DNA of 64,000 nucleotides, from NCBI GenBank assembly GCA_945901065.1, contig CAMDKI010000005.1, forward strand, positions 62,001 to 126,000, given 5' to 3'. Each line of letters begins with the position of its first letter. The stretch's first letter is position 1. Below the pieces are notes generated by a model. It had not been told where the DNA came from. It searched no databases and was given only the letters and a program-made list of their open reading frames with translations. The translations under genes were made by a program, and so were the position numbers. This DNA comes from Chitinophaga pinensis (lineage in GTDB: Bacteria > Bacteroidota > Bacteroidia > Chitinophagales > CAIOSU01). This document shows positions 8,359 through 17,465 of this stretch, one piece after another.

Positions 8359-8706
8359 TTAAATGTGCAACTTCTCTTTTTTGGCCAAAAGCTCAGCTTC
8401 GGTTTCGCGAACATCTGGGTCGGGTACGCAGCAATCAACTGGGCAAACGGCAGCACATTGCGGCTCTTCGTGAAAACCAACACACTCGGTGCACTTATCC
8501 GGAACGATGTAATAGTAGTCTTCAGATACGGGGGCAAATTTTTGATCGGGCTGGGCAACGGTACCATCCATAAGCGTAACTGGGCCGCCAAGTTCAGTAC
8601 CATCTGATAATTTCCACTCTACACCACCTTCGTATATTGCATTATTGGGGCACTCTGGTTCACAAGCACCGCAGTTTATACATTCGTCAGTTATAATAAT
8701 AGCCAT
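8359..8706 (-). CDS. 2[4Fe-4S] ferredoxin
   Basis: A 115-residue soluble ferredoxin of the clostridial/YfhL-like type. The first cluster motif is [11 protein letters not shown] (Cys9, 12, 15, 19). The second is [18 protein letters not shown], with the extended spacing between the second and third Cys seen in this subfamily. It carries electrons in the cytoplasm; the partner is not identified. The acyl-CoA reductase gene lies about 105 bases upstream on the same strand, a neighbourhood often seen in Bacteroidota, but nothing shows that they work together. Confidence 0.9.
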   Translation of the reverse strand: MAIIITDECINCGACEPECPNNAIYEGGVEWKLSDGTELGGPVTLMDGTVAQPDQKFAPVSEDYYYIVPDKCTECVGFHEEPQCAAVCPVDCCVPDPDVRETEAELLAKKEKLHI

Positions 8707-8710
8707 ATGG

Positions 8711-8718
8711 CAAAGTTA
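8711..8718 (-). promoter_or_regulatory. -7 box before the ferredoxin gene (TAACTTTG)
   Basis: On the minus strand TAACTTTG lies only four bases before the ATG at 8706. If it is used, the transcript would be leaderless or nearly so. No clear -33 TTG is seen at the right distance. Confidence 0.3.
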
Positions 8719-8812
8719 GGTATTAGTTAATTGGTTGAGTAGTTAATCATTAAAATTATGTCACTTAAACGGATGAAGGTTGCTAATGGTTGCAACGTTG
8801 GTCAATTTATTG

Positions 8813-9829
8813 CTACAACTTAACAAGCCATTCAATGGTGTTTACATCATCGGCATAATCCCAAAGCTCAGGTTGTTGCGCTTGCCCAAAAGGTATCATT
8901 TTGGCACCTACTTCGGCGCGGCCTACCACACATTGTATTTGGGCACGTTTTAGGCTAATATCCAAAGCTACTTCTTCGAGGTTTTTGTAGTACTGGTAGT
9001 GCAAGGTGCTTACTGGTGATGCTATATCCTCATGTTTGCGCAGCATAATGAAATCATTGCTCAAATGTTGGGTGTTGTTCATTAGCAGCAACGTACGGTT
9101 GTAATCATAGTTGTTTTTGTACTTGTCTTGGTCCATGGTTTTAGCGAAAGGCTCTAAAGCCTCAAACAATGGCCTAAACTCATAATCCATGGGCACGTAT
9201 ATTTTCGATACATTGCGACAACCTAGCCCGTAGTATTGAAAAATATCATTGCCCAGCAATGCCATTTCGGCATTAGTTTCTTTACCCGTAAGCACCGCTA
9301 CCGAGCTGCGGTTTTTGCGGATGATGTTGGGGTACTTGCCAAAGTAATACTCAAAGTAACGCGAGGTGTTATTGCCCCCAGTGGCAATTACACCCTCAAA
9401 ACCTTTTAGCATTTCTACAACTTCAACTTGTTCTTTAAATCGTGGTTCGATAGCAAATAAGTTGTTGATTAAGAACATATTTAAGGCCGTATCCTTACTG
9501 CTCAACTTTATCTGAGCTTTGTTGCCAGTAATCAAAACACTCAACACGTCATGAAAGCCCACCAGCGGTACATTGCCTGCCAGTGTAAGGCCGACAGTTT
9601 TGGGTTGGTGCTTTTCAATTTTTACTTGATAAGGTGCCAACCACTGCATTAGTTTTTCCTTGTTCAAATAGTTTAGCCCAACAGCTTTTACCATGTGGTA
9701 GCTGTTGTCGGTAGTAAACCAACGGTTTTGGTAGTAGGCTAGTAAAATGGCCTCGTCTAGTGATTCACCACCACGGTTTACCATCTCGCCAAGTTTGGCA
9801 AAGGCTTCTATTCTTTCTGTTAAGGTCAT
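8813..9829 (-). CDS. acyl-CoA reductase (LuxC-like)
   Basis: About 338 residues from the ATG at 9829. The frame extends to 9874 but that would overlap mltG by 31 bases; the shorter start leaves a 14-base gap. The protein matches the LuxC family of the aldehyde dehydrogenase superfamily, with NVPLVGFHDVLSVLITGN near the nucleotide-binding region, GVIATGGNNTSRYFEYYF and RNRSS-like segments, and GLGCRNVSKIYVP carrying the probable catalytic Cys. The family reduces acyl-CoA to aldehyde with NADPH. Outside luminous bacteria its role is unsettled; in Bacteroidota it is common as a single gene, and no luxA, B, D or E is nearby. Confidence 0.85.
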   Translation of the reverse strand: MTLTERIEAFAKLGEMVNRGGESLDEAILLAYYQNRWFTTDNSYHMVKAVGLNYLNKEKLMQWLAPYQVKIEKHQPKTVGLTLAGNVPLVGFHDVLSVLITGNKAQIKLSSKDTALNMFLINNLFAIEPRFKEQVEVVEMLKGFEGVIATGGNNTSRYFEYYFGKYPNIIRKNRSSVAVLTGKETNAEMALLGNDIFQYYGLGCRNVSKIYVPMDYEFRPLFEALEPFAKTMDQDKYKNNYDYNRTLLLMNNTQHLSNDFIMLRKHEDIASPVSTLHYQYYKNLEEVALDISLKRAQIQCVVGRAEVGAKMIPFGQAQQPELWDYADDVNTIEWLVKL

Positions 9830-9843
9830 TGGTGGTTTTTCAT

Positions 9844-10869
9844 TTATCGGTAAATACCCCTTTGGTTTAACCATTTGCGGTATTTGCGGGCATTTTCAAT
9901 ATGCTGGGCATTGGTTTTGGCAAATACGTGGCCAATCTCGTTGTTAGGCTTGGCACACATATAGAGGTAGTCGTGGCTTTCGGCATTCAGTACGGCATCA
10001 ATAGCATTAATGGATGGTGTGCAAATGGGTCCGGGTGGCAAGCCTATATACACATAGGTATTATACGGCGAGTTGTATTCCAAATCGGTATATAGCACGC
10101 GCCTTGCTCCAAAGTTTTGGGTAGCAAACTTAACGGTTGGGTCGGCCTGTAATTTCATGTTAGTTTCAAGCCTATTGATGTACAAGCCTGCAATAACGGG
10201 TCTTTCGGCCTTTATCTCTGATTCTTCTTCTACTATAGAGGCCAAGACAATTACTTGCAGAGGCGTTAGCCCTTTTGCTTTTGCTTGATTTAGCCGTGTT
10301 TCGGTCCAAAAGGCATCATATTCCTTCTTCATGCGCTCTAAAAACTTATCGGCGCTGGTGTTCCAATAAAACTCAAAGGTGTTGGGTATAAAAATGGATA
10401 GCACATTGGTGCTGTTTAGCCCCAGCGCTCCTAGCTTTTGTTCGTCGTTCAACAACTGTAGTATCGATAGCGAATCAGCTTCCAGTTTTTGCGAAATCCA
10501 ACCGGCAACTTCTTCTTTGCTGCGGGCTTTGCGGGTAGTTAGTTTTACAGGCGTTTGCCTACCCGAGCGAAGTGCCCATACTAACTCGTAATTGCTAGCA
10601 GGGTTGGTAAAAACATACCTGCCGGGGTTTATGTGCTCATCAAGGCTCATTACCGCGGCTAGGCTCCTAAACGACTCGCTGTTTATTAAATGCCCATCCG
10701 CCAACTTATCCAGCAATTGGTTATAGTCTGATCCGGTAGGCACCGTAATTACATGTGTCTCGCCCGGCTGGCCTTGCAGGTTGTTTACGTACACCAAACG
10801 GTAGCATTGCCAACCTATTAGTGCAACTACTACTAAAGCCAATAAAACACCAATCAACCACTTTTTCAT
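9844..10869 (-). CDS. mltG: endolytic murein transglycosylase MltG
   Basis: MltG cleaves nascent glycan strands in the periplasm and sets their length. It is about 341 residues from the ATG at 10869 (MKKWLIG). One N-terminal membrane anchor lies at about 4-24, a LysM-like segment follows (HVITVPTGSDYNQLLDKL), and the YceG domain contains the catalytic Glu in ASIVEEESEIKAERP. The end has PYNTYVYIGLPPGPICTPS and FAKTNAQHIENARKY, both typical. The start overlaps the stop of the cytochrome gene by four bases (ATGA), so the two are cotranscribed and probably coupled. Confidence 0.95.
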   Translation of the reverse strand: MKKWLIGVLLALVVVALIGWQCYRLVYVNNLQGQPGETHVITVPTGSDYNQLLDKLADGHLINSESFRSLAAVMSLDEHINPGRYVFTNPASNYELVWALRSGRQTPVKLTTRKARSKEEVAGWISQKLEADSLSILQLLNDEQKLGALGLNSTNVLSIFIPNTFEFYWNTSADKFLERMKKEYDAFWTETRLNQAKAKGLTPLQVIVLASIVEEESEIKAERPVIAGLYINRLETNMKLQADPTVKFATQNFGARRVLYTDLEYNSPYNTYVYIGLPPGPICTPSINAIDAVLNAESHDYLYMCAKPNNEIGHVFAKTNAQHIENARKYRKWLNQRGIYR

Positions 10870-12818
10870 ATACTGCGTATCATTTGCAATAATTGCCTGC
10901 CTTTCTCGCTGGCAGGGTTTACATTCATCAATCGGTTGGCCCAATCGCGGGCCTTATCTTTTTCCTTCAACTCAATATAGAGTATGGTGCGGTTTACCAG
11001 TGCTTGCTCATAATCGGGGTCGAGGGCCAATGCGTTGCCCAATAAGGCATCCGCTTGGTTCCAGTTAAACTCCAGCATATACAAGTAGGCAAGGTTGGTA
11101 TATGCTTCTTTAGCATTGGGATACAGTGCCAGCAGCTGCTCATACACTAGTTTTGCCTCGGCATTTTTGCCAGTTAGCGCCAAAGTTGAGGCTTTTTTGT
11201 TTAACAATTCCAGGTTAAAGGGCTCCAATTGCACGGCTCTATTAAAATAGCTTTGGGCTATGGAAAGGTTCCTTTGTTGAAAATGGGCCTCGCCGATTCG
11301 GTACACGGTCCATTTGTCTTTAATGCTCTCGGGTTTCAATTGCCCTGAAATCTTTATTACTTCCGCAAAATTGCCTTTCAAGTAGTGATAATGCACCGCC
11401 AGTTTTAGGTAATCCTTATCGGTTGTTTTCAGCTGCTGCAGTAGCTTATATACCGAGTCGAGCACATAGCCTTTGGAACTGTATTTCTCATAAAAATCGA
11501 GATAGGCTTCCATTTTGTTCGGCAGGGCAGGGGTGGGGTCGGTTAGGCACTCCAAGCCAATAAACTGGCGCACATTGGCTACCTCGTCAACGCTCAAGGT
11601 GCTGGCGGGCTTATACTCCTTGCGTATGTTGTGGTCGGTAATGGTTACGTGCGGTATATCAATACTGCCCGAGCGGGGCATGTGGCAGCCTACACAATTA
11701 TTGTTGGCGGCAGTCAATTCGGCTTCGGGCGCGCTGCAAAGCTTCTGCGATTGTGCATTGGCATTGCTTTGGTGGCAATTGGTGCACTTTACGTTAAAGT
11801 CTTCCTTTTTGCCAGCCCGCACACTTACGTGGGGGTTGTGGCAGGTAATGCAGGTCATTTCGGTTTGCAGGTAACATTGGCTCATGCGCAACCTATCTGC
11901 TTGCGAGGCCATAATAAAATCGTTTTCGCCGCCTTGATACCTGGGCAAATACACGTTCATTACCTCTTTTAGGTGCATAGCAGGTTTAAAATCGTCCCAG
12001 TTTTTATCGTCTTGCAACACGGCCACGCCCTGCAAGTGGCAGCGTTGGCAAAGGCTCATTTGTAGGTCTTTGTTTAGGCGGCGCGGGTTTACAATGGTGT
12101 AGTCGGCCTCTTTGGTCGTATCCACGGTTATGCCAGCCAGTTTTTCTTTTACGTGCAGTTCGCCCGGGCCGTGGCAGCGCTCGCAATCAATACCCACGGG
12201 TACTTGCTTGTACTGGTTTACCGAGCCTTCTACAAACTCGGGCAAGCCATTGTGACAGGTCATGCACTCATGCCCTATAACCCTGCTAAAGCGCGAGTTG
12301 AAACCACCCTCGAAACCCGGGGCCATATCCCAATACTTTTCTTGGGTGTAAAAGGTAATAGGTGCTTGAAACACAAAGCCATTGACGTTGTACAAATGGG
12401 AGTTGGTGTGGTGCCCTGAGCCTATCACATAGCTTACGTGCTGTAAGCGGCTGTGCACGGTATCGCCATCAACCACTCGGTATTCACGCACAAACATGCT
12501 GTCGTTTTGCCAATAGGGATGATAATATAGGTTATTGGCAGTATCGTACACGGCGGTGTGTGGCTCAAAGGTAGCGGCGCTTTTTTCCTTGGTAGCCAGG
12601 CCAAACGATTGGCCCATGCCCGTTTGCATGTAGCTGTTATATATATCAGTATGGCAGCTTTTGCATTGATCCATGCCCACATATTTTACCGAATCCTGCA
12701 GATTAAGGAACGGCGATGTTTCGCTGGTTTGGGTAGTGGTGTTGGTATCGCAATAAATTACGGATACCAACAGAGCGCCCAAGAGCAATAACCATAACCA
12801 GCGATATGTGCGGTGCAT
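10866..12818 (-). CDS. seven-haem cytochrome c with TPR repeats
   Basis: About 650 residues from the ATG at 12818; two earlier codons in the frame are unlikely. The signal peptide ends near VSVIYC, so it may be a lipoprotein. Seven CXXCH motifs occur (CKSCH, CMTCH, CERCH, CQRCH, CITCH, CTNCH, CVGCH), resembling the cytochrome c554/NrfA-type multihaem arrangement. The C-terminal 200 residues carry tetratricopeptide repeats (AQSYFNRAVQLEPFN, AKLVYEQLLALYPNAKEAYT, ADALLGNALALDPDYEQALV). A periplasmic redox or assembly role is inferred; the substrate cannot be read from sequence. It leads the operon with mltG and the acyl-CoA reductase. Confidence 0.88.
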   Translation of the reverse strand: MHRTYRWLWLLLLGALLVSVIYCDTNTTTQTSETSPFLNLQDSVKYVGMDQCKSCHTDIYNSYMQTGMGQSFGLATKEKSAATFEPHTAVYDTANNLYYHPYWQNDSMFVREYRVVDGDTVHSRLQHVSYVIGSGHHTNSHLYNVNGFVFQAPITFYTQEKYWDMAPGFEGGFNSRFSRVIGHECMTCHNGLPEFVEGSVNQYKQVPVGIDCERCHGPGELHVKEKLAGITVDTTKEADYTIVNPRRLNKDLQMSLCQRCHLQGVAVLQDDKNWDDFKPAMHLKEVMNVYLPRYQGGENDFIMASQADRLRMSQCYLQTEMTCITCHNPHVSVRAGKKEDFNVKCTNCHQSNANAQSQKLCSAPEAELTAANNNCVGCHMPRSGSIDIPHVTITDHNIRKEYKPASTLSVDEVANVRQFIGLECLTDPTPALPNKMEAYLDFYEKYSSKGYVLDSVYKLLQQLKTTDKDYLKLAVHYHYLKGNFAEVIKISGQLKPESIKDKWTVYRIGEAHFQQRNLSIAQSYFNRAVQLEPFNLELLNKKASTLALTGKNAEAKLVYEQLLALYPNAKEAYTNLAYLYMLEFNWNQADALLGNALALDPDYEQALVNRTILYIELKEKDKARDWANRLMNVNPASEKGRQLLQMIRSI

Positions 12819-13087
12819 GTTGTAAAGATAAAGCAAAAGCCAATATCGGATGGAGCTTTACATTAAAACTCTTAACAGCTTTTAGCGGGTAGTTTAAATG
12901 TGGTAGTGCACTAAATAAACAATTGAATACAAACTATAATTTTATGTATTGCATATAGAGTATAACTGTATCTGAGTATCATCATGATATTTATATTGAC
13001 GGACGCTTTGTTTACTGAAAAAAATGCTACATTTAAGACAGCCCGTGTTAACCTGACATTAAGCTTACTGTAATTTAAATGTAAAGA

Positions 13088-16000
13088 ATGCATTACCTTT
13101 CCTCACACCAGGCATTTTATAGGTCGAAACTTCCATTTTTTCTGTTCTTGGTTTCCGCAACGTTTACTCAATTTTTTTGGGGAGCGGCAACTTTGAAAGC
13201 TCAGTGTAACCTTGATTCGCTATTTATAGCAACTAGCGCTTGCGATAGTTTAGGAAATTACACAACCACAGGGGAGATTTATTTTACCAACCCGCTCACA
13301 ACCGGAACGCTTTTAATTACTGATTGCAATGGCAATTTCGATTCGTATCCAGCAGCGTCGGTGGTTAGCCCTCAACCATTTCTAATTACAGGCCAAGTAG
13401 CAGATAGTTTGCCTTGCAATATTACTGTTGTTTTTAGCGACGATTTGACTTGTACCCAAACAATTCCCTACACGGCACCTGCTTGTTTAGGCTGTTTTTT
13501 TACTAGTATTTCAGACAGCACGGGTATTTGCAATGGCACAAACAATCTCTTTCCTCGATTTGGATCGGTATCGTTTTTAAATGCGCCTACCACTGGATTA
13601 TTGATAGTAAGGGATTGTAACGGCTATGCTGATACTCTTTTTCCGCCATTTACCTCGCCCGCCAACTTCTCTATCTTGTCAAATTCCGATGGCACGGTTG
13701 GTTGCCTTATGACCGCCTTTTTTACCGCCGATACCTCGTGTAGTATTGCTAGCATCAACAACAACCAACAGGGCTGCTTGTGTGTGGCAAGTGCCGGTAC
13801 CTTTACAGGCAGTGTAGCAGGCGATGGCATTATACCTTACAAGCTTTGTTTCGGCGACCAGTTTACCATGACCTCTAATGGAAATTTGGTGCCTCCTGGT
13901 ATTGCCAATAACCCGCCTATCAATGTCATTAATCCCAATGCTGCCTATAGGCCGGGCCTTGGTTATTTGGTATACCAATGCCCACCAACGGTGTTGCCCC
14001 AAAACCCTTTGTTCGACGCTTTTGGCAACCCTACCGATCCGTGTTTGCTTGGGTTTACGGGTTTTATTGGCAATTCGTTTACGGAGCTCAACTTTTTGGG
14101 CGCTCCTTCTTATGCGGGCACTTACACCAACAATACGGCTTACTATGTGGCCATAACGTTTTACGATACCGTGGAATTATATTACAGTTTTGTAAATACT
14201 ACCCTCAACTGCTATTCCATGAGTGCACCATTTGCAGTGCAGTATTTGCCACAAGTAGTTACATCCAATCCAACCCCCAATTGTTTGGATAGCAGCTTTT
14301 CGGTGAGGGTAAATGGTGGCTTGCCTGCTATTGATGGTTCGGTGTTTACAGCCACTAATCTGCTCCCCGCAACAGCATCATTTGTAAATGATACTGCTTT
14401 GAATGGCGGAACTATTCGGATTAATGGTTTGCGCAATGGCGATGTTTATTCTTTTGATATTAGCGATGTTAATGGATGTGCTATCACGGTTACGGGTGGT
14501 CCGTTTGTTGGGTTGCCCAATGCAAATGCGGGCGCTAATGATACCGTATGCGGTGCATTGAGTTACACTTTATCGCCAGTGCCTAGCTTCGGTACCGGTA
14601 CTTGGTCGGGGCCTGGGGGCGTTTCATTTGCACCAAACGCCAATACCGCAAATGCCACCGTAACGGTTCCTTCGGCTGGCGTGTATAGCTTGGTATGGAC
14701 CGAAAGTACAGGCGCACCTTGTACCACCAGAGATACTGTTTTTATCAGCTTTTCTAATCCATCGCTTGCTACAGTTAGCACTCAAGCAAACTGCGGACAA
14801 AACGATGGTAGCATTACAGCCACCGCATCGGGTGGCAATGCACCATACCTATTTAGCATTGATACGGGTATCACCTTTCAAGGCACAGGCGCATTCAATA
14901 ATTTATTGGCCGGTAACTACAGTATTCTCGCAACCGATGCCTTTAATTGTAGTGTTACGGCAACGGAAACGGTTGCCAATTTTCAAGTTTTCCCAGTTTT
15001 AACGCCAGCAGGGCCATTTTGTATAGGCAACCCAGCCGTTTCGCTTGTTGGCACGCCAAGTGGCGGCGTATGGCGCGGTGCAGGTATCACCGATTCAATA
15101 GCGGGTATTTTCAATCCGAATACGGCAGGTGCAGGTACCGCAAGGGTGTATTATGTGGTGTGCAATGGTTTTGGTATCGATAGTATCGATATTGTGGTAA
15201 ATGCACTCGACTCAGCGGACTTTGCCTATCCTGCATCAACTTTTTGCAGCGACGATGCAAACCCTGCGCCCACTTTAAGCGCTACGCCTGGTGGTGTTTT
15301 TAGCATAAACAATGGCGGTGTAATTGATGCGAACACTGGAATAGTAAATATTGCTGCCTCTGGTGTGGGTAATTTTAGTGTAACATATACCACACAAGGC
15401 AGTTGCCCAGCAACCAATACCGAAACGATTGCCATTGTTGCCAGGGCAAACCCTGTTATCACCCCAGCAGGGCCATTTTGCGTAAACAGCGGCAGTGTGG
15501 TGCTTTCGGCTTCGGTGCCCAACGGTGTGTGGAGTGGGCAAGGGGTAACCTCACCCAATACGGGTGTGTTCAATCCGCAAATTGCAGGGGTGGGCATTCA
15601 CCAAATTGTGTATACCGTTAGCGGTGTTTGCGGCGCTGCCGATACCGTTGATGTTGAAGTATTAGCTATTGACGATGCTACCTTTGCATACGCAACCAAC
15701 AGCTTTTGTATCCTCGAAACCAACCCAATACCTAGTATTACTGGCACCCCGGGTGGGGTGTTTGCTATCAGCAACTTGGGTACCATTGATGCAACAACAG
15801 GCGCCATTGACTTACCATCGAGTGGCAGTGGTAGTTTCACCATTACCTATACCACGCAAGGAGCTTGTCCTACTTCTTCCATTCAGAATATTGATATTGC
15901 CGACCAGCTGATAGTTGCTATTGAGCCAGTGGCAACACTTTGCAATAATGATGGTGCGGTTAATTTAACCGCAAACAAACCGGGCGGCATCTGGAGCGGA

Positions 16001-16666
16001 ACGGGCATTACCGATTCAATTTTGGGTGTGTTTAATACCATAACCTCGGGTGTTGGTAGCTTTACGGTAACCTATACTGTGCCTGGGCTTTGCGGCAATA
16101 GCGATGATTTGACTATACAAGTTGAAGCAAATGATGAAGTAGCTATTGCATACGATAGCACCTTATACTGCGTACTTACCGAAGAGATACTGCCCATACA
16201 AACAGGTACAGTTGGTGGTATATACTCCATCAATAATAGTGGATCTATAGATGCCAATACTGGCGCTATTGTAGTGAATAACCAATTAGAGGGCAACTAT
16301 ACCGTAACGTATGCCACTAATAGTAATTGCCCTGCCGATGTCGATTTTGAGCTTGAAATACGCTCCGATATTTGCCCGAGGGTACTTTATGTACCGAACG
16401 TATTTACGCCGAACGGTGATGGCGTAAACGATTTGTTCTTTGCCTATACCGAGGGTTTGAAGACCTTTAAAATGATTGTATGCGACAGGTGGGGCGAGAA
16501 AGTATTTGAAACCACTAACGTGTACGAAGGGTGGGACGGAACCTATAAAGGCGTGTTAATGCCACCGGGTGTATTTGTGTATTACATCGACGCGACTTTT
16601 ATTGGAGATATTAAGCCATTGGGCTATATTGAGAGTGCCAAGGGTAGCGTAACGCTTTTGCGATAA
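13088..16666 (+). CDS. T9SS type B sorting-domain surface protein
   Basis: A 1,192-residue secreted protein with an N-terminal signal (about 1-39, ending LKAQ). The first 500 residues are Cys-containing beta-rich domains. From about 590 a SprB-like segment (GGNAPYLFSIDTG) is followed by three alternating repeats of about 165 residues. Each has a TPAGPFC.../GVWSGQGVT.../GVFNP half and a FAYATNSFC.../GTPGGVFAI.../TYTTQGACP half. The last 90 residues are a gliding-motility-associated C-terminal domain (VPNVFTPNGDGVNDLF, DRWGEKVFET, YEGWDGTYKG), the type B T9SS sorting signal. It is probably attached to or released at the cell surface, perhaps as an adhesin; the ligand is unknown. Confidence 0.9.
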   Translation: MHYLSSHQAFYRSKLPFFLFLVSATFTQFFWGAATLKAQCNLDSLFIATSACDSLGNYTTTGEIYFTNPLTTGTLLITDCNGNFDSYPAASVVSPQPFLITGQVADSLPCNITVVFSDDLTCTQTIPYTAPACLGCFFTSISDSTGICNGTNNLFPRFGSVSFLNAPTTGLLIVRDCNGYADTLFPPFTSPANFSILSNSDGTVGCLMTAFFTADTSCSIASINNNQQGCLCVASAGTFTGSVAGDGIIPYKLCFGDQFTMTSNGNLVPPGIANNPPINVINPNAAYRPGLGYLVYQCPPTVLPQNPLFDAFGNPTDPCLLGFTGFIGNSFTELNFLGAPSYAGTYTNNTAYYVAITFYDTVELYYSFVNTTLNCYSMSAPFAVQYLPQVVTSNPTPNCLDSSFSVRVNGGLPAIDGSVFTATNLLPATASFVNDTALNGGTIRINGLRNGDVYSFDISDVNGCAITVTGGPFVGLPNANAGANDTVCGALSYTLSPVPSFGTGTWSGPGGVSFAPNANTANATVTVPSAGVYSLVWTESTGAPCTTRDTVFISFSNPSLATVSTQANCGQNDGSITATASGGNAPYLFSIDTGITFQGTGAFNNLLAGNYSILATDAFNCSVTATETVANFQVFPVLTPAGPFCIGNPAVSLVGTPSGGVWRGAGITDSIAGIFNPNTAGAGTARVYYVVCNGFGIDSIDIVVNALDSADFAYPASTFCSDDANPAPTLSATPGGVFSINNGGVIDANTGIVNIAASGVGNFSVTYTTQGSCPATNTETIAIVARANPVITPAGPFCVNSGSVVLSASVPNGVWSGQGVTSPNTGVFNPQIAGVGIHQIVYTVSGVCGAADTVDVEVLAIDDATFAYATNSFCILETNPIPSITGTPGGVFAISNLGTIDATTGAIDLPSSGSGSFTITYTTQGACPTSSIQNIDIADQLIVAIEPVATLCNNDGAVNLTANKPGGIWSGTGITDSILGVFNTITSGVGSFTVTYTVPGLCGNSDDLTIQVEANDEVAIAYDSTLYCVLTEEILPIQTGTVGGIYSINNSGSIDANTGAIVVNNQLEGNYTVTYATNSNCPADVDFELEIRSDICPRVLYVPNVFTPNGDGVNDLFFAYTEGLKTFKMIVCDRWGEKVFETTNVYEGWDGTYKGVLMPPGVFVYYIDATFIGDIKPLGYIESAKGSVTLLR

Positions 16667-16701
16667 ATAGGTTAGTTATACAGTAAGTTGCAATTGTTTT
16701 A

Positions 16702-16769
16702 GTTTTCTACAGATATTAGGTCCCGCTGCGACTTTGCAACTCCGTTTGAATAAAATGTCTGTAGAAAAC
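16702..16769. repeat. 12-base inverted repeat with 44-base spacer
   Basis: gttttctacaga at 16702-16713 is perfectly repeated in reverse at 16758-16769 (tctgtagaaaac). It lies 35 bases after the T9SS type B gene. It could be a long terminator-like stem-loop or the footprint of a small mobile element. No T-run follows on the plus strand. Confidence 0.5.
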
Positions 16770-16868
16770 CATAGCCAACTAACTTAGCTCTATAGGAGCT
16801 TAACGTTTTTAAGAACTCGTTATTTGTAAAGTAACTAAACGCTATATCCGAGATGTACCAAAACGAAA

Positions 16869-16894
16869 AAGGCCATACCGTGGGGTATAGCCTT
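16869..16894 (-). terminator. terminator of the decayed tRNA-Arg copy
   Basis: On the minus strand an 11-pair stem (aaggctatacc/ggtatggcctt) with a four-base loop is followed by tttttcgtttt. It is almost identical to the terminator of the intact tRNA-Arg at 17316-17341, so the terminator was duplicated together with the tRNA end. Confidence 0.75.
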
Positions 16895-17010
16895 CATTCG
16901 TGCGCTTGTAGGGATTATTACATGAGGGCTTCGCCGTTCGAACCCTGAACCTTTTCATCCGTAGGGAGATATGGGATGTTTACCAAAAGTGTATGCCCAA
17001 TTGGTTCCTA
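16895..17010 (-). pseudogene. decayed tRNA-Arg copy with insertions
   Basis: Compared with the intact tRNA at 17348-17421, this copy keeps caattgg of the D-loop, the anticodon region (ctacggatga), most of the T-arm (ggttcgaa) and the acceptor end (tccctacaag). It is interrupted by about 22 extra bases right after ggttcgaa in the T-loop and by unrelated sequence between D-loop and anticodon stem. The 5' acceptor strand is degenerate. It cannot fold as a tRNA. It is followed by its own copy of the terminator. Confidence 0.75.
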
Positions 17011-17033
17011 ATGTAATTTTCAGTTAAAGGGTA

Positions 17034-17291
17034 TTATTCTTTTCCAAAATGTTTTTCAAAATAGCTTTGCACATATTCACGTCCAGCGCCGGTTTTGAGG
17101 TACAATTCTCTTTCTCTTGCTTCTATTCGAGTTGAGAACTCTTCAGCAAAGAGCAATTCCCATGGGCGGTATCCTTTTGTTGATTTGGTTTTGCCAGCAT
17201 TGTGCTCTGCAACTCTTTTGCTAATATCAGCACTCATGCCTGCATAAAATCTGTTGTGACTTTTGCTATAAAGTACGTAAGTGAAGTACAT
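17034..17291 (-). CDS. single-domain GIY-YIG nuclease
   Basis: An 85-residue protein consisting of one GIY-YIG nuclease domain. The GIY-like strand is TYVLYS, the YIG-like strand YAG (residues 16-18), the catalytic Arg is Arg26 in ISKRVAEHN, and a Glu follows in the STRIEARERELYLK helix. The segment KSTKGYRPWELLF is typical of the UPF0213/UvrC-like small GIY-YIG proteins widespread in Bacteroidota. The gene sits between the terminator of an intact tRNA-Arg and a decayed tRNA-Arg copy that carries the same terminator, which suggests a small tRNA-associated mobile unit. Start at ATG 17291, 25 bases after the tRNA terminator. Confidence 0.85.
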   Translation of the reverse strand: MYFTYVLYSKSHNRFYAGMSADISKRVAEHNAGKTKSTKGYRPWELLFAEEFSTRIEARERELYLKTGAGREYVQSYFEKHFGKE

Positions 17292-17315
17292 AAACGGAGC
17301 TTGGTTAAAACGAAA

Positions 17316-17341
17316 AAGGCCATACCGTGAGGTATAGCCTT
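17316..17341 (-). terminator. rho-independent terminator of tRNA-Arg
   Basis: On the minus strand aaggctatacc-tcac-ggtatggcctt forms an 11-pair stem followed by tttcgtttt, six bases after the 3' end of the tRNA. Confidence 0.85.
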
Positions 17342-17347
17342 CATTCG

Positions 17348-17421
17348 TGCACTTGTAGGGATTCGAACCCCAAACCTTCTCATCCGTAGTGAGATGCTCT
17401 ATCCAATTGAGCTACAAATGC
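17348..17421 (-). tRNA. tRNA-Arg (anticodon ACG)
   Basis: A complete 74-base cloverleaf on the minus strand. The acceptor stem is gcatttg/caagtgc with discriminator A, and the D-arm is agctcaattggatagagct-like. The anticodon stem tctca/tgaga encloses loop ctacgga, giving anticodon ACG (read as ICG), and the T-arm contains ggttcgaatcc. CCA is not encoded. It decodes CGU/CGC/CGA Arg codons. A second, broken copy lies directly upstream and a third after the GIY-YIG gene. Confidence 0.93.
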
Positions 17422-17465
17422 AATATTTTAAACAACGATATTAACTAACCATTTACATTTATAGT

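Noticed and set aside
8277..8603. Minus-strand open frame of 108 codons near the ferredoxin
   Set aside because: Same strand but a different frame from the clear 4Fe-4S ferredoxin; no motif.
8813..9829. lux-type bioluminescence operon
   Set aside because: Only a LuxC-like gene is present; no luxA, luxB, luxD or luxE is nearby and single LuxC-like genes are common in non-luminous Bacteroidota.
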